Shown: positions 1-13,011 of the stretch, in pieces
Layout of the letters: each line of letters starts with the position of its first letter
Numbering within the stretch: the first letter of the stretch is position 1
Assembly: GCF_000499845.2 (NCBI RefSeq)
Contig: NC_023753.2
Coordinates: 5,478,791 to 5,542,790 of the forward strand
Reading direction: 5' to 3'
From: Phaseolus vulgaris
Taxonomy: Eukaryota; Streptophyta; Magnoliopsida; Fabales; Fabaceae
Length of the DNA: 64,000 bases
Translations under genes and position numbers: made by a program
Notes under the pieces: generated by a model
Databases searched by the model: none
Told to the model about the DNA's origin: nothing
Seen by the model: the letters and a program-made list of their open reading frames with translations, nothing else

Positions 1-2740
1 TTCCTTAAAAAAGTCCCAACACTTTCCAATGTACTCCAATGTATGTCTGTGTCTTATTATTCTTTTACTTCTTTTCTAATTCACAACTCATATCTTATTT
101 ATTAGTATTATTTTTTATTAATCATACTTATTTATTATTTTAATTTCAGTGATTAAATTTTTTTTTATAAACTACATATTTTATTATTCAAATTATATCA
201 TTCTTATTCATCTATTAGTTCAACATTTTATAAAAAATACTGATGTAAAGTTAGATAGTTTTAATTTTTTATATAATTAAATTTATACTAAATAAATATA
301 TTTGAATTTATAAATTTATATTTTAATTTTTATCAAAGTTAAGTTGTCGTACAAAACATTAATGTTTTAAAATTTGTCAAGATTAAGTTTGGAAATACAA
401 AAAAAACACTAGTAACATATAATTAAAAAAAAAAACATAGGTATATTTTTGGAATACTTAATAAAATTATCTATATATTTATTTTTAGACATAAATAAAT
501 TAAATATACACATAATAAAAAATAAATATAAAATAATTTGAAATGGTTGAGAAGATAGTTATGCTTGTTAATTGTAATAGGTGTGTTTTGGAGTGCAACT
601 CGTGTTTTTTTAGGAACGAGCTTTCAGTTGGTCTCCGACGAGAGAGGGAGGTTCACCTGCAAAATACTCTTCGATGCTTAAGTTAGTAGGAACACAAAGA
701 TGATGATAAATTCTTAACAAATAACTAAGAGTAAGAGTATAAAATAGAGTTTAGTGTCTATTTTTACTGAGAGTGTCATCACTTATTTATAGATCTTGTC
801 GGACTCAGACCATTAAAAAAAACATTGAATAATTATCATAAGATATAAATGGATTTTATAACAAATTTATGGTCTGATTTATGTGTCTTAAATATAATAT
901 TAAACATACCGTTATTCTCTGATTTCTTTATGTACCTTAAATATTAAATTAGCGGTTATTGGTTTGAATATACTTGGTCTTAATTGGGGTATGTACAATA
1001 ATATTTAATTTAGTCAATATATTAACTAATTATTTGTTGTTTTTTAAATTACTTTATATTTAATGATTTTCTTGTATTGTATATTTAAAAAAAAAATTCT
1101 TGTGTAAGTTTAAAAAAAATATTTTTCTTGTTATTTTTATTTTGTATGTGTTTAAAAAAAAGTTAGAGTTTTTACTTGAAATGAGTGTTGTTCTTACCAA
1201 ATGGAAAAAGTGAGGTATCTAAGAATTTGAGTTTTTTTTTTCATATGAAAACTGAAAATTTGATGAGAATTAACGAGATACACCAACAGAAATTTATTAT
1301 GTAATAGAATTGAGTAGATATTCTCTCTAACATGTATTTATATAAACTTTTAGATCTTTAGAAAAAAAATTAATAACTAAAAGATATAGTTAATTATATA
1401 AATACTTATAATATTACATATAATTCATTTTAATATTTATTTAATCATTAGTTGTTATATTGTTCAAGTAAAACTATTAAGGAATAGGACCAAGAGGTCA
1501 AAAAAACTCTCGGTCTATATGTCATTAATAAGATAATGACCAATATTAATATTGTATAAAAATTTAGAGGTTAAGCAAAAAAAATATTAAAAATAAACTC
1601 AATAAATACAAAGTAAAACTCCAATAAAATTGTTAAGGCTCAATGAAAAGCATTATAGAGTATTTTTTTAAAGAGATAATCACTTAATTAAATTGTTTCT
1701 AACTTTATTATTGAAACACTTTCTAAGCACACTACCACGGAAAACCGAAAGATCGCGGGGGAGAGATTACTAGTAGTATGCTAAAGAACAAAGGAGAGGG
1801 AAATTATAATTATCATATTGAAAGTCATGTAAAAACAATTATAAATAAATAATCATTATTGATTGTTTATCCAAATTATTTAAATATAATAAAATATTCT
1901 ATTAACTATATTTAACTATGATTAAATATTTAAATATCTTAGAGATAGTTGTGCAATACTGTTCCAACTTTTTATTTATTTATTTATTATTATTATAATA
2001 AAAGAGATACACGGAAGATAAGAAAAATAAATTAAAGACAAAAGTTAAATCTTATATTTATCACATTATTATTTTCTAAAAAAATCAACCCTTTTTCATC
2101 TAATTAATAATATAAAATGTAATGATAGTAAAACAATGTTTGTAATCATGCATTAGATACTAACAAAAGAAGAATTAATCAACAACAAACGTTATATTTT
2201 TAACTAGAAAACAATGAACTAGAAGGTTACAAATTAAAATAAAAAATATAAATTAAGTAGTAAATTAAAAGGATAGACTTGTGTCGATTGACCTATTACC
2301 ACTCCTTTTTGTCATTTTTAATCATTAGTGTTGATTTGTTTTTACTTAATACTTTTGTATAATGGGGCAGATAGAGTCTTATTAAACTCAGCTATTTGGA
2401 TTTAAAAATATCGAATATAATTGTTTTTAGAAAGAATATTATTTTTACTAATTGGAAAAAGGTGGATTCCAAAATAAACTTAAAGAACAGAGTTAGAGTA
2501 TCATTTTTCAAAATATGTATTGTGATTTATAAAATAAGAGTAACTTAAGACAATGACATACATATATATAATTTAAATTAAATAATATTTTATATTAATC
2601 AGGTTCATTAAAATATAATAATTAATTTTAACTTGTATAATACAATAATTATATACAATAATATTTTCATGTATACTGCAATGCATTAAAATGCCAATTT
2701 TGAATTGATTTATACATTTTTCATCGTGTCACGTAACACT
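1..2740. other. AT-rich intergenic DNA, no gene seen
   Basis: The stretch is dominated by A/T runs, with no open reading frame that resembles a protein and no tRNA-like or hairpin structure that I could defend. The only non-random piece is the LTR-like fragment at about 600-800, listed separately. Confidence 0.6.
600..800. repeat. LTR-like retroelement remnant
   Basis: This GC-richer island contains an ACCTGC core followed by CGATGCTTAAGTTAGTA. The same core, as ACCTGC then CGACGCTCAAGTCAGTA, appears inside the solo-LTR-like insert at 9267-9883. The resemblance suggests two diverged copies of one LTR family. No ends or target duplication could be defined here. Confidence 0.35.
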
Positions 2741-2790
2741 ACTTTGTTCTCTCTGATTGGCTGGTGCACGTACGCATTTTACACGTCAGC

Positions 2791-2800
2791 TCTATAAACG
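2791..2800 (+). promoter_or_regulatory. TATA box of the p24 gene
   Basis: TCTATAAACG lies about 240 bases upstream of the p24 start codon, with an ACGTCA (TGACG-type) motif just before it and a purine-rich GAAAG leader after it. A telo-box-like AAACCCTAA lies in the leader near 3008. The assignment rests on position and sequence only. Confidence 0.45.
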
Positions 2801-3034
2801 ACGTCTCCATGAACATTAGGGGCGCCGTTTTGTTGTGTTGAGTTGTGTTGCGTTGCAGTCGCAGAGAAGGAAAGAAGAAAAAGAAAGAGAGAAAGAAGAA
2901 AACTTCGTCAAAGTGTGTCACAATCAGTCTTTAAGATCTGAAAGAGCTTCTTGCTTCCCCTTAACCAAAATTTCTCTTACTTTCAATTCTTTGCTTTCAA
3001 AATAATAAAACCCTAAGAGAGGGGCGCAAACACA

Positions 3035-5627
3035 ATGAGAAGCGCAAAGATGTGGACGGTTTTGATGTGTTTGATTTTGATCTTCTTTGCTCGCATTGAA
3101 TCGCTGTCTGTGACGGTGAACGACGTCGAGTGCGTCTACGAGTACGTGCTTTACGAGGGCGACACCGTTACGGGGAACTTTGTTGTCGTCGACCATGACA
3201 TCTTTTGGAGTTCCGATCATCCCGGCATTGATTTCACGGTCAGTGCCAACTGTTTCAATTGCCCTAATTGCTTGCCAATTGCTTCAATTGTCAACTTATT
3301 GGGGGTCTGATTTTTTTGGTCAGATTTTAATTTTTGGGGTTTGGTGATAGTTGACATTTTGATTTTGTAGAGGAATTTTGTTATATCTTTATTAAGAAGA
3401 TAGAATATGATCCATGTATGTACATAATTACCAATGCTAGTTAAATCAGCTCGTTTGCAGGAGATGTGGACAAAATTCAATGGTAGTTTTTCTCTCGCTT
3501 TTGCTACTGTCGTCCCATAGGAATTGGAGTTTTATTATAAGATGGTGGAACTTTAATACTTTAATGTATACCTTTATCTATTATCGAGATGAAACTCGTA
3601 TTTTATTGAGAAAATAACACTAAAAACACCTGTGAAATTGTATATAAATTTTACATGGGGTATAAGTTTCTTTTTGTCTATGCTTAGAAAGTCAATGTTC
3701 TCATCTTTTTTCACTGATTTGACTTAACTGAAAGTTTATGACTGATATTTATTGAGACACTATCAGATTAAATTTTACAGAACTTCAAAACAAACAGGCC
3801 CTAACTTGGAATCTGAAAATCATTCACCATTCCCTTCTTGATGTACTTATGGCGAAGTCAGGTTGCAAATTGAAAGGCCGAAAATGGTGACTGGGGGAAG
3901 GGATTACCTTTATTTTCTGCACATAATTAGATTTAAGCTCAAGTATTGTACACTTTTTATTTACAGTGGAGTGGACCTGAGGCCTTTTAATGTTTGACTA
4001 CAGCGTTATAATTTGTGGAACACTCTAGTTGGTAAACTCCGCATGATGGGGCAGTTTTGAAATCTCTCTTTGCTAATGTGAAGTTTAGTTGTGGCTTAGC
4101 AGTAATTACTTGTCAGATGACCTGTCCAAAAATTGTAAATTGTTTTGTATCTTTAGTTTTGTAGATATCCTTATTTTGTAGTTATCATGCAGGTGACATC
4201 CCCCGGCGGGAATACTGTCACAAATATAAAGGGAACCTCTGGTGACAAGTTTGATTTTAAAGCCCCAAAACATGGAATGTATAAATTTTGTTTCCATAAC
4301 CCACAGTCAACACCTGAGACGGTCTCTTTCTACATCCATGTTGGTCATATTCCCTCTGAGCATGACCTTGCCAAAGATGGTACGTACTGTTTTAGAGGGT
4401 TTTCTTAATAGATTCTACTATCCTACTTCGTAAATTATACGTTTAGGTGTTAAGCATACAACTTTTAATATATAGTATATACATGAGGTACTTCTTGATG
4501 CTTATGAAGAATGGTCCAAGTGTTCTTTTTTTTGTTCTATTTGTTGATTATCAAACTTCCATTTAACTTTTATGGCTTGCAGAGCATTTGGACCCAGTTA
4601 ATGTTAAAATTGCTGAACTCAGAGAAGCACTAGAGTCTGTTACTGCTGAACAAAAGTACCTGAAAGCTCGTGATGCAAGGCATCGTCATAGTAAGTATTT
4701 TTACTTTTTCTTTATGAGCTGGCATGATGCAAGCCACTGTTCTAGTTAGGGAATTTGGATCTAGTAGTTGTGATATTATATTTTCAATGATATATGGGCA
4801 TTTGTAGAATTTATGCAGTGTGAAAACATTATTTTCCTAAGCCTCTTCATCGCAGGGATGATTCCCAGACGTTAAGTATCTTTACCTTTTATCGATTTTG
4901 AGATTAGCTGCAAATGTTGCAAATAAAGACCATCTTTATTTAGGTTATCCTGGTACTTATTTAGCCATTTTAATTGTAAAGTGCTAGAGGTTTCAGCCAA
5001 AGTGAAGCCTACTTGGGCCAGATCCTATTGCCGTGTTTGGAAAGTTCCTGAAACTTTTTGGCCATGAAAATGTTCAGATTGTGTTTTCCTATTCTGAAAG
5101 TATGACAAACCATACCTATAAATAGCGTAGTAACAAGCAGCCATTGCAGACTTCTGTGATAGCTACCACTACTTCTGCTAGGAAGGGATATTTTTAGGGA
5201 TATTTCTGTCTATTACAGTTCTGGTAAGATATGGCGTTATATTTGGTGTTTACTTTTATATTTTAGAAACAATCTGAACATTTTCTGTGAGGATAAAAGC
5301 AGTTCAAACATTGAAGGATATAAGAATCAGCTTGTTTGTACATCATAGTCTTATGTTGTTGGCTTAGAACACTAATGTTACATCCGATGCTTGTATATCC
5401 TAGCCTTGTCACTTGTGGATATATCTTATTCTCTTTTGTGTCCTATTAAGAAAAATTAGTTACGAACATAACAGCTACCCTCTTTGTTTGTAGCCAACGA
5501 GAGCACCCGGAAGCGAGTTGTATTCTACACAGTTGGAGAGTATTTTCTCTTGGCCGCTGTTAGTGCTTTGCAAGTCCTATACATCAGGCGCCTTTTCAGC
5601 AAGTCAGTGGCATACAACCGTGTTTGA
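3035..5627 (+). CDS. p24-beta family transmembrane emp24 domain protein (p24beta3-like)
   Basis: Four exons join in phase: 3035-3238, 4193-4379, 4583-4690 and 5494-5627, giving 210 aa. Residues 1-23 form a hydrophobic signal peptide. A GOLD domain follows (LSVTVNDVECVYEYV, then FDFKAPKHGMYKFCFHN), with its two cysteines present. A helical segment of about residues 125-165 (ELREALESVTAEQKYLKARD) is the usual coiled coil. One membrane span (VVFYTVGEYFLLAAV onward) and a short cytosolic tail, RRLFSKSVAYNRV, end the protein. The family cycles between ER and Golgi in COPI and COPII vesicles as cargo receptors. From memory it is closest to Arabidopsis p24beta3 (At3g22845), including the tail. All introns are GT-AG. 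Length and architecture are complete. Confidence 0.93.
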
Positions 5628-6902
5628 GTCCCCTTCATTATTAACCTTATGCTTTCCTTTGTTAGCATCAGTGTTAGGTTTACATGTGTTCTCTATTTAA
5701 AAGTATGATTTCTTGGTGAACACTTTTTTTTACAGAAACACGACCTGTATTTTGTTGATACTCAACAAGATCTTTAAATTTCCTAGTTTGATTTCAATGG
5801 ATTGCAGAAATTAAACCATGTGAGAGTCAATACTAAGTTTGTAAAATGGTAATATATGAGTTCTCAAACGTTTGTTGCAAACTTGAAGTATACTAGTAAG
5901 ACATTTTTGGTAACTGAAATCCTATATTTTGCTTATTTTAGAGGCGTTTAAGGATTTATTGTTTCACTTTTACATGTTGATAAATTGTTTGGATGAGTGG
6001 TGAAATATAGAGAAAAGAAAGAGAATAATATAATCGGAATTATAGAAATACGAGAGAAATAGAATAGAAAAGATATTTTATTTGATTGGATAAAAATGGG
6101 ATGGAACAAAGCGAGAAAATTTCTCTCCACCTGTTTGGATGAATAAAAAAAGTTAGAAATAAAAAATTTGCTGCTTTCATAATGATAGTGTAAATCCAGT
6201 AATTTTTTTAACCTATTTCTCTGATACGTCTTCTTGCCAAGTGGAAAATTAACAATTTAGTATTAGTATGAGAGTTTAATATTTATAGATTGATAAGAAG
6301 ACATTTTACAGTTATTTACTTATGAGACACCCTTAGAATGATTCATTACTGTAAGAGTCGATAGACTTATAAATAATTAATTTGTGGTGATTTCTTCAGA
6401 TTCCATTTTGTTTTTCACGAATCAGACAAGTAGAATTTTGGGTAATTGTTTACATATTTTTTTTTATTGGAAGAAATTACTTGTCGAAATAATAAGTTCA
6501 TTGATATATCTGATATCGTTTCACGAGTTCTTATGTTGAATTCTTTTTCTTTCTCTTATTGTTGATGATTGTTTGTGTATGGATAACTGTACGATGAAAT
6601 ATACGGTTCTTCTGTAGATGTGGTCGTTGAATAATTCTTAAGCAAAATTTAGTTATTCCACTACTTTTTTAAACTTTTATTTCTAAAATATTTATAATTA
6701 TTATTTTTTACTAATGTTTATCGATTAATGTATACATTTATTTAAACTATAATTATATCTCATTGGGTGTTTTCAAAGTTTACTAAATTTTAAGCTTAAT
6801 TTTATGCATTTTCGATATACATTTTTTTATATAGTCAAATAATTAAAATTATATTATGTTTCACTTTTAAAGTGGTTATTGTGAAAATTAACAAATTTAT
6901 TA

Positions 6903-8292
6903 TCTATACCTATATATAAAGGGATTCTCCTCTTAACTACCATTTTATTTTATTTCAATTTTATCTTTAGCTTTATATCTTATTTTATTTGTCATTTAGT
7001 GAACAATTTAATTTTATATCTCAAAGAGATACTAACGGAAGAGATAAAACAATTTTAAATTCAAAATTAAATATTGCAAAGTGAGGTTTGTTCAGGAGCA
7101 TTGTACAATTGCATTTTTTCACTCGTTCATCTCCACTTTTATCCCATCAAACTTTCTATTTTCATATTCAAATTATCAGAAGTTGTACTTTCGTTCTAGA
7201 ACCACGAAACCAATCAATAAGTGTTGTTTTTCAATTATAAAGTAGAAGATGAAAATGCAATGTCTGATTTTACTTTTATCTTTTATTCATGTTTTTGGCA
7301 TTGTAGGATGACAATATTGTAATTATTATGCCCACACAAAACACAAAGAATTCTTGAGTTTATTTTGCTTTGGGTTGACTGACACTTTATATTCTTTACA
7401 TTCAAGCACATTTAATTTCTTCTCTTTAGATTCAAGTACCTTTAATTTCTTGCTTTTACATTCAAGCAACTTTAAAATTCAAATTATCAGAAGTTGTACT
7501 TTCGTTCTAGAACCACGAAACCAATCAATAAGTGTTGTTTTTCAATTATAAAGTAGAAGATGAAAATGCAATGTCTGATTTTACTTTTATCTTTTATTCA
7601 TTTATTCATGTTTTTGGCATTGTAGGATGACAATATTGTAATTATTATGCCCACACAAAACACAAAGAATTCTTGAGTTTATTTTGCTTTGGGTTGACTG
7701 GCACTTTATATTTTTTACATTCAAACACATTTAATTTCTTCTCTTTAGATTCAAGTACCTTTAATTTCTTGCTTTTACATTCAAGCAACTTTAAAATTCA
7801 GCCCTTACTTTCTTGTTTTTATGCTTAACTCCTCTGGTGAGGTCCATGTGATCCTTGGTGGGATTATGAATTGGTCGCTGAGATGACAGTTCACCATGTG
7901 CTTTGTCTTTTCCTTCCTTTGTAATCTTCGTAGCTACTTAGGTTGTATCAGTTGGTAGTTTTGTTTGTTCATAGAAAAAAATTGGTTCGTTTTTGGATTT
8001 GATTGGGAGGGTTAAGAATTAGGGGGTGGTGGTGATGGAGGATATGAAGGGGAAGTGGTTGACGGTGGTGATAAATGATAGGAACGATTTGAGTAAGTCT
8101 CTTTGTGGGTCCAAGAAAAAGATAAACATATTTCATTATCTTTTCTTCTTTTGTATATAATATTTTTCACGACTAATGTTGATTGAAGAATTGAAGATGA
8201 ATTTTTGGTTTATCGCTTAATGGTGTCACATATGTTGTAATGATAAAAATAAAAAATACAGATACGCAGGCGCGCGCCTGTGTTCCCGCTAC
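6903..8292 (+). mobile_element. Non-autonomous Helitron-like element A
   Basis: The 5' end reads TCTATACCTATATATAAAGG, also found at 8301 and 38014. The 3' end has the perfect palindrome CAGGCGCGCGCCTG at about 8267-8280, followed after a few bases by CCCGCTAC and then T. Helitrons start with TC and end in a short hairpin plus CTRR, inserted between A and T. Here the terminal CTAG is CTAC. The interior has no Rep/helicase coding, so the element is non-autonomous. It contains a direct duplication of about 311 bp. Confidence 0.65.
7168..7798 (+). repeat. Tandem duplication of about 311 bp inside Helitron A
   Basis: The segment beginning AATTATCAGAAGTTGTAC occurs at 7171 and again at 7482 and stays nearly identical through AAGCAACTTTAAAATTCA. 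The second copy carries one extra TTTATTCA unit. The high identity points to a recent duplication relative to the rest of the element. Confidence 0.85.
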
Positions 8293-9266
8293 TTTTAATA
8301 TCTATACCTATATATAAAGGGGATTCCCCTCTTTAACTTCTCTCAATTCTTTTCTTATTTTATCCTTATATCAATATTTGATTTCATTTTATTATCATGG
8401 ACATTGCGTCATTTTCTTTTATTTTAAATTTTTCAAAAATTTTAAATTTTGAAGCCCTAAAGCCTTTTTGATACACTTTAAATTTCAAAAAAATTAAATT
8501 TTTTTTAAATTTTTTTTTGAAAATTTAAAATATATTAGGTAAAAAATTGGAAAAAAAATTTATTTGAAATATTTTATGAAAAATTTAAGTAAATAGTTTT
8601 CAAATTGATTTAAGTCTTTAATCTCTATTGGATCTAAATATTTTCACTACCATAAACTCATGTACCCACTCTACTTCCCACTCTTTTTTTTTTTGTATCC
8701 CACTTCCTATTTTTTTTTCTCTTTCATGTAAAAGCATACTTTCATTCTCACTTCTCTTTCTCTTTCTATGTTTTGATTAATCTTTGTGGAATCCTAATTT
8801 GACCTTTATCTTATGAAATTGTAATTGAAATTTGTAACTAGATGGAGGGGAAATACTTAAAAAAAAGGAGTTGTGAGTACCATCACAACAATCGGTAATT
8901 CTCTTTATATGTATTTCAATTTGTGAAACACTAATTTGACATTTTTCTTATGAAATTGTGATTGACACATGTGACTAGAAGAATAAAAATGACTCAACAA
9001 GAGGAGGTGAAAAAAAGTTGCATGCGCTTCTACATCCACTGGAGAGTGTAGGAAAAGGTTGGTAGTTTTGTTTATGAATAAAAAACAAAATGGTTTGTTT
9101 TTTTATTTCATTGGGAGGGTTAAGAATAAGGGGGTGACGGTGATGCAGGATATGAAAGTGGTTGATGGTGGTGGTAAATGATATGAATGAATTTGACTAA
9201 GTTTTTTTGTGGGTCCAAGACAAAGAAAAGATAAACATATTTCATTATTTTTTCTTCTTTTGTATA

Positions 9267-9883
9267 TGTTCCTGCTAGGGAGATGGGACCTAGAGAACTA
9301 TTGAAGTCTTCTTCTCCTTCCTTCGGTAGGTCAGGTGACTGGGTAGTGAGCTGGGGTTCTCTTCGCCCTTCTGCTTCTCCTTCGGCCCTCGGCCTCGGCT
9401 GAACACCGGATGGTGGGGGTACCTGCGAAGGCACTCCGACGCTCAAGTCAGTAAAGCGGGTGGTCAGCTCTCAGAGTGATAAATGACATACCTGATGCGT
9501 ACTATTTATATTATTCTAGTGGGCCTACCTTGTTGGGCCCATTTATCAAGGTGGGCACCTCTTAGGTTTACATTACCTAATTCTTAATGATAGATTAACT
9601 TCACTGATCTTGGTTTGAGCGTTAACTGTAATAGGGGTCGACCATCGGCCAAATCATCATGGCATGGGTCGGCCATCGACCATGTTCCAGTGGTCTCGGT
9701 CGTCTCGGCCAAGTCTTCTAAGGTCTCGGCCTCTCGGCCAAGTCTTCTAAGGTCTCGGCCCCTCGGGCAAGTCTTCTAAGGTCTCGGCCCCTCGGCTGTC
9801 TCGGCCAAGCCTTCCAAGGTCTCGGCCTCTCGGTCGTCTCGGCCTCTCGGCCAAGTCTTCTGCCTCTCGGCCATACCGGTATA
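9267..9883. mobile_element. Solo-LTR-like insertion in Helitron B
   Basis: Comparing elements A and B shows that this block interrupts an otherwise continuous sequence. It is flanked by the 5-bp direct repeat GTATA at 9262-9266 and 9884-9888, as expected for LTR integration. It begins TGTTCC but ends GGTATA rather than CA. GC content is far above its surroundings. It contains the ACCTGC...CGACGCTCAAGTCAGTA core seen near 650, and a CTCGGCC minisatellite. A 108-codon frame on the minus strand within it is not a recognisable protein. Confidence 0.6.
9691..9874. repeat. GC-rich minisatellite, unit about 29 bp
   Basis: About five or six imperfect copies of a unit built from GGTCTCGGCC, TCTCGGCC and AAGTCTTCTAA follow each other. 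Units vary by small CTCGGTCG insertions. The array lies wholly within the solo-LTR-like insert. Confidence 0.8.
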
Positions 9884-10759
9884 GTATATAATATTTTTCA
9901 TGATTGGTATTGATTGAAGAATTGAGAATGAATTTTTGGTTTATTGCTTAATGGTGTCACATATTTTGTAATAATAATAAAAAAATGTGAATACATAGGA
10001 GCGAAAGCGCCTATATTCCCGCTAGTATATGATAATTTGTGTTTGAATGACAATTGTTTTTTACATTGTCAAACATCATAGCATGTATATTGCATACAAT
10101 AAATACATTTTATATTAAAATATCACAATACATCAAAAACTAATGTATACAAATATATATCTTTAATTTTTTCCTTTAAAATTCATATTTTACTCCTAAA
10201 ATTAAATGTTGTTTACTAAAAAAAAAAAAAAACCATTTAGTATATATATATATATGTTTAATGGTGAAAAATAGCTATATTTAATTGAAAAATATTTAAA
10301 TTCATTATAAAGTAAATTTATATAATATATACACTTTCTAATTGTCTTATATAATTTTACAAAATATTAAAAGAGATAAAAATAAATGAGTTACAGATAC
10401 AACAATGGAAACCTTTCGATGATTGCTATAAAGGGGATGTTAGAAGATTTGATGGAGTGAATATGTGAGGATTTGAGAAAAAAATATGAATAAAGTGAGT
10501 GTGTTTGATTTGAGGTATGTCATAGTGAATTTGTGAGAATTTTTTTTTATAAGTTTGTAAGTGATTTGATGGTTGTAAGAAATTCTTTAATTTTTTCAAA
10601 ATGTGTAAAATGTAAGTTTATAAATTTACCATTGTATTTAAAAATAATTAAATATTGAAGTATGAAATATTTTTGTGTAGATTTGAGATAATTAAAATAT
10701 TGTAAATTATTTTCGATACCGTTGAATAATTTATTTTGATACCATTAAATAATTATTTT

Positions 10760-11204
10760 TGAAAAAATACATTGTGCTGCGTTTACTGCTAGGACAAATG
10801 TTCCTTGGATGCTTCGTAATCGATGGAATGTTTGTCTTAATTACTGTGGGAAAATTAGGTTTACAGTTACTCATATTTTTCGTGAAGGAAATGCGTGTGT
10901 TGATAAGTTGGCTAATTTAGGATTTTTTCATAGAGAATCTTTTCTTTGGTATAATAAGCTTTCACCTTGTCTGTTGTTAGAATTCTTTATGAATAGGTAT
11001 AGTCTACCTATGTATCGTTTTTGTTAACATATGGGTTTTTGTCTAGTTCCCCGTATTTTTGTATTTTTTTTCTTTTTCCTTTTGTTTAATAATACTTTTT
11101 TCATGTGATGGTAAATTATTGTTGTTACTTGATGTGTCAGCCTAACTGAGATCTTAAGTGGCATAGTGATGCCTAACATAAAAGCTTTTATTTTTAAAAA
11201 AAAT
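10760..11204 (+). mobile_element. 3' end of a LINE (RNase H-like domain and tail)
   Basis: The frame at about 10790-11025 reads RNRWNVCLNYCGKIRFTVTH then IFREGNACVDKLANLG. This is the C-terminal part of the RNase H-like domain (RVT_3 type) attached to plant L1-type LINEs and related non-LTR elements. The stop is followed by a T-rich 3' untranslated region and an A-rich end near 11195. Only the last few hundred bases survive. Confidence 0.65.
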
Positions 11205-12900
11205 AGTAAAATAATACTATCTAAGCATATGCAAATTTACCATTATATTTATTTATACATTTTGACAATTTTAAATATTTTAGATAACATTTTATAATAA
11301 AAAATATTATTTGTAAAGTGAATTGTACAACAAATTTATTTATAAAAAAAATATATAGAATAAAGTATGAAATATTATAAAAAAAATATCAACATTCTAT
11401 ATGACTTTTTCCTTCAAATATTTGTATCTTAGGGAGGGAGCGAAAACTCTCCACTCTTGAATTCATCATTTAATTTCAACAAACAGTAGTTTTTAAATTT
11501 GTAGATTATATATGTATAGATGGTAAATTTTTAAATCATAGATTTACTCTCATTAAAACTGTTTATTTTAATTTATCAAATGTGATTTTAATATTGATTT
11601 AATTTCATATGCCCGTAAACTTAAATCTATGCTAGACTAGTAGGTAGCTCTTATTCATTATTGGTTTTACTAAATCTCCATGCTGGAAATCTCATAAAAA
11701 TATATAAACTTATTATTTCATTCCAAAAAATACAATATTGCTAAACAATTTTCCCATAATTATTTATAATCCATATATTATAGTATAATAATAAAGGTTG
11801 AGAAAAAATAAATCAGTTATTGAAAATGTGAAACAGTTTAATTCAGACGTTAATCACACTATTCTTTTTATTTGTAAGAATATTTATTTACGATAATCAG
11901 TTTTTATAAAAATTATATGTTTCTTAGATAAAGATTTTTAGAAGAAATTGAATTTTTTTATTAGAATAATTAGAGTACTTGAAATAATATAATTTCAAAT
12001 TTCACTTAAAAAGTAATTTGAAGTTCTTTATAATCTATTTTCTTAAATTTATGTTTTTTCTTTTTATATTTTTCTTCAGCTTAGTTGTAGTTTAGTTTTA
12101 GTTTAGATATTATCAACTCTACTAAGAGACATAATTAATTATATATTATTTTTTCGATTCATATAAGTCGAACTTTCTTTTAAGTTAAAATTGATTGTGA
12201 TTAATTTTTCATCAATATTATCTTTTTGTCGTATATGTTAGTCTTATTTATCAATTGATGTTAGTTACTGTTTTATTTTGGGATCAAATATGATTTCTTT
12301 GACTGACATCAACTAAGACCATTTTCATTAAGTTGTTGTTGTCTTTAACTTAATGTTGATCAGAACTAAAATTAAAATTATTTTTCGACTATTTTTAATA
12401 ATAATTTTCTTCACCAACATTGTTATGATGGATTTTTCTTTTGAACTAATCAGAAAAACTATTTTTTTATTGACACTAACGAGACTATTTTTCAATGATA
12501 TAAAAAGGTTTTATATGAGTTATTTTCTAATTGACACTGGTGAATATTAAGTGAATCTTTTCCATTATTTTTTTTTGTAATAATTGTCTTTTAATGTATG
12601 TAAGAATTATTTCTGTACGAACTTATTTTTTGTCAGTAATTTTTGTATTTAATTATAAATGAAATTCTATATCAAAATAATAAAATTAAAATTTAATATA
12701 TTTGAATTATTTATTTAAATAAAACATTAAAAAAAATTAAAATGAAATAAATTAAAAAATGTATGGGTTTAATGGTTATTTACTAGTAGTGTAAATATTT
12801 TTACACTATTAATATAACTTTTAAGTTTCTAATTGGAAAAGTGATGAAGTTGATTTGGGAGTTTACTTGCTATATTTACATGTGGTATGAAATGACAGAT
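11205..12900. other. AT-rich intergenic DNA, no gene seen
   Basis: Long A/T runs and short chance frames only. No coding similarity was recognised. A TATA-like TATTTAAG lies near 12911, shortly before the GFS12-like gene. Confidence 0.5.
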
Positions 12901-12981
12901 TTGACCTTCATATTTAAGGCCGGAGAAGAGAGCGTCGACGGTAGGGAGAAGAACGAGTGAATCAGAGAGTGGGCACGAGAA

Positions 12982-13002
12982 ATGGGTGAGTTGACTCAGT
13001 AG
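12982..13002 (+). promoter_or_regulatory. Possible six-codon upstream ORF of the GFS12-like gene
   Basis: An ATG at 12982 opens ATGGGTGAGTTGACTCAGTAG and stops nine bases before the main ATG at 13012. Its start context (AAATGG) is good. If the transcript begins upstream of 12982, it could lower translation of the main frame. The transcript start is unknown. Confidence 0.35.
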
Positions 13003-13011
13003 AGCGAATCG

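Larger units (their letters stand above)
8301..10025 (+). mobile_element. Non-autonomous Helitron-like element B
   Basis: It begins TCTATACCTATATATAAAGG after an A at 8300, eight bases beyond the end of element A. It ends with a hairpin (ATAGGAGC, loop GAAA, GCGCCTAT), then CCCGCTAG, followed by T at 10026. The last 100 bases before the hairpin match element A closely (GAATTTTTGGTTTAT, TTAATGGTGTCACATA). The element is interrupted by the 617-bp insert at 9267-9883. Confidence 0.7.

Noticed and set aside
9120..9446. 108-codon minus-strand frame with proline- and glutamate-rich sequence
   Set aside because: It lies mostly within the GC-rich solo-LTR-like insert, so it is a by-product of base composition rather than a gene.
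10809..11027. 72-codon frame as a small gene
   Set aside because: It is the RNase H-like tail of a LINE.
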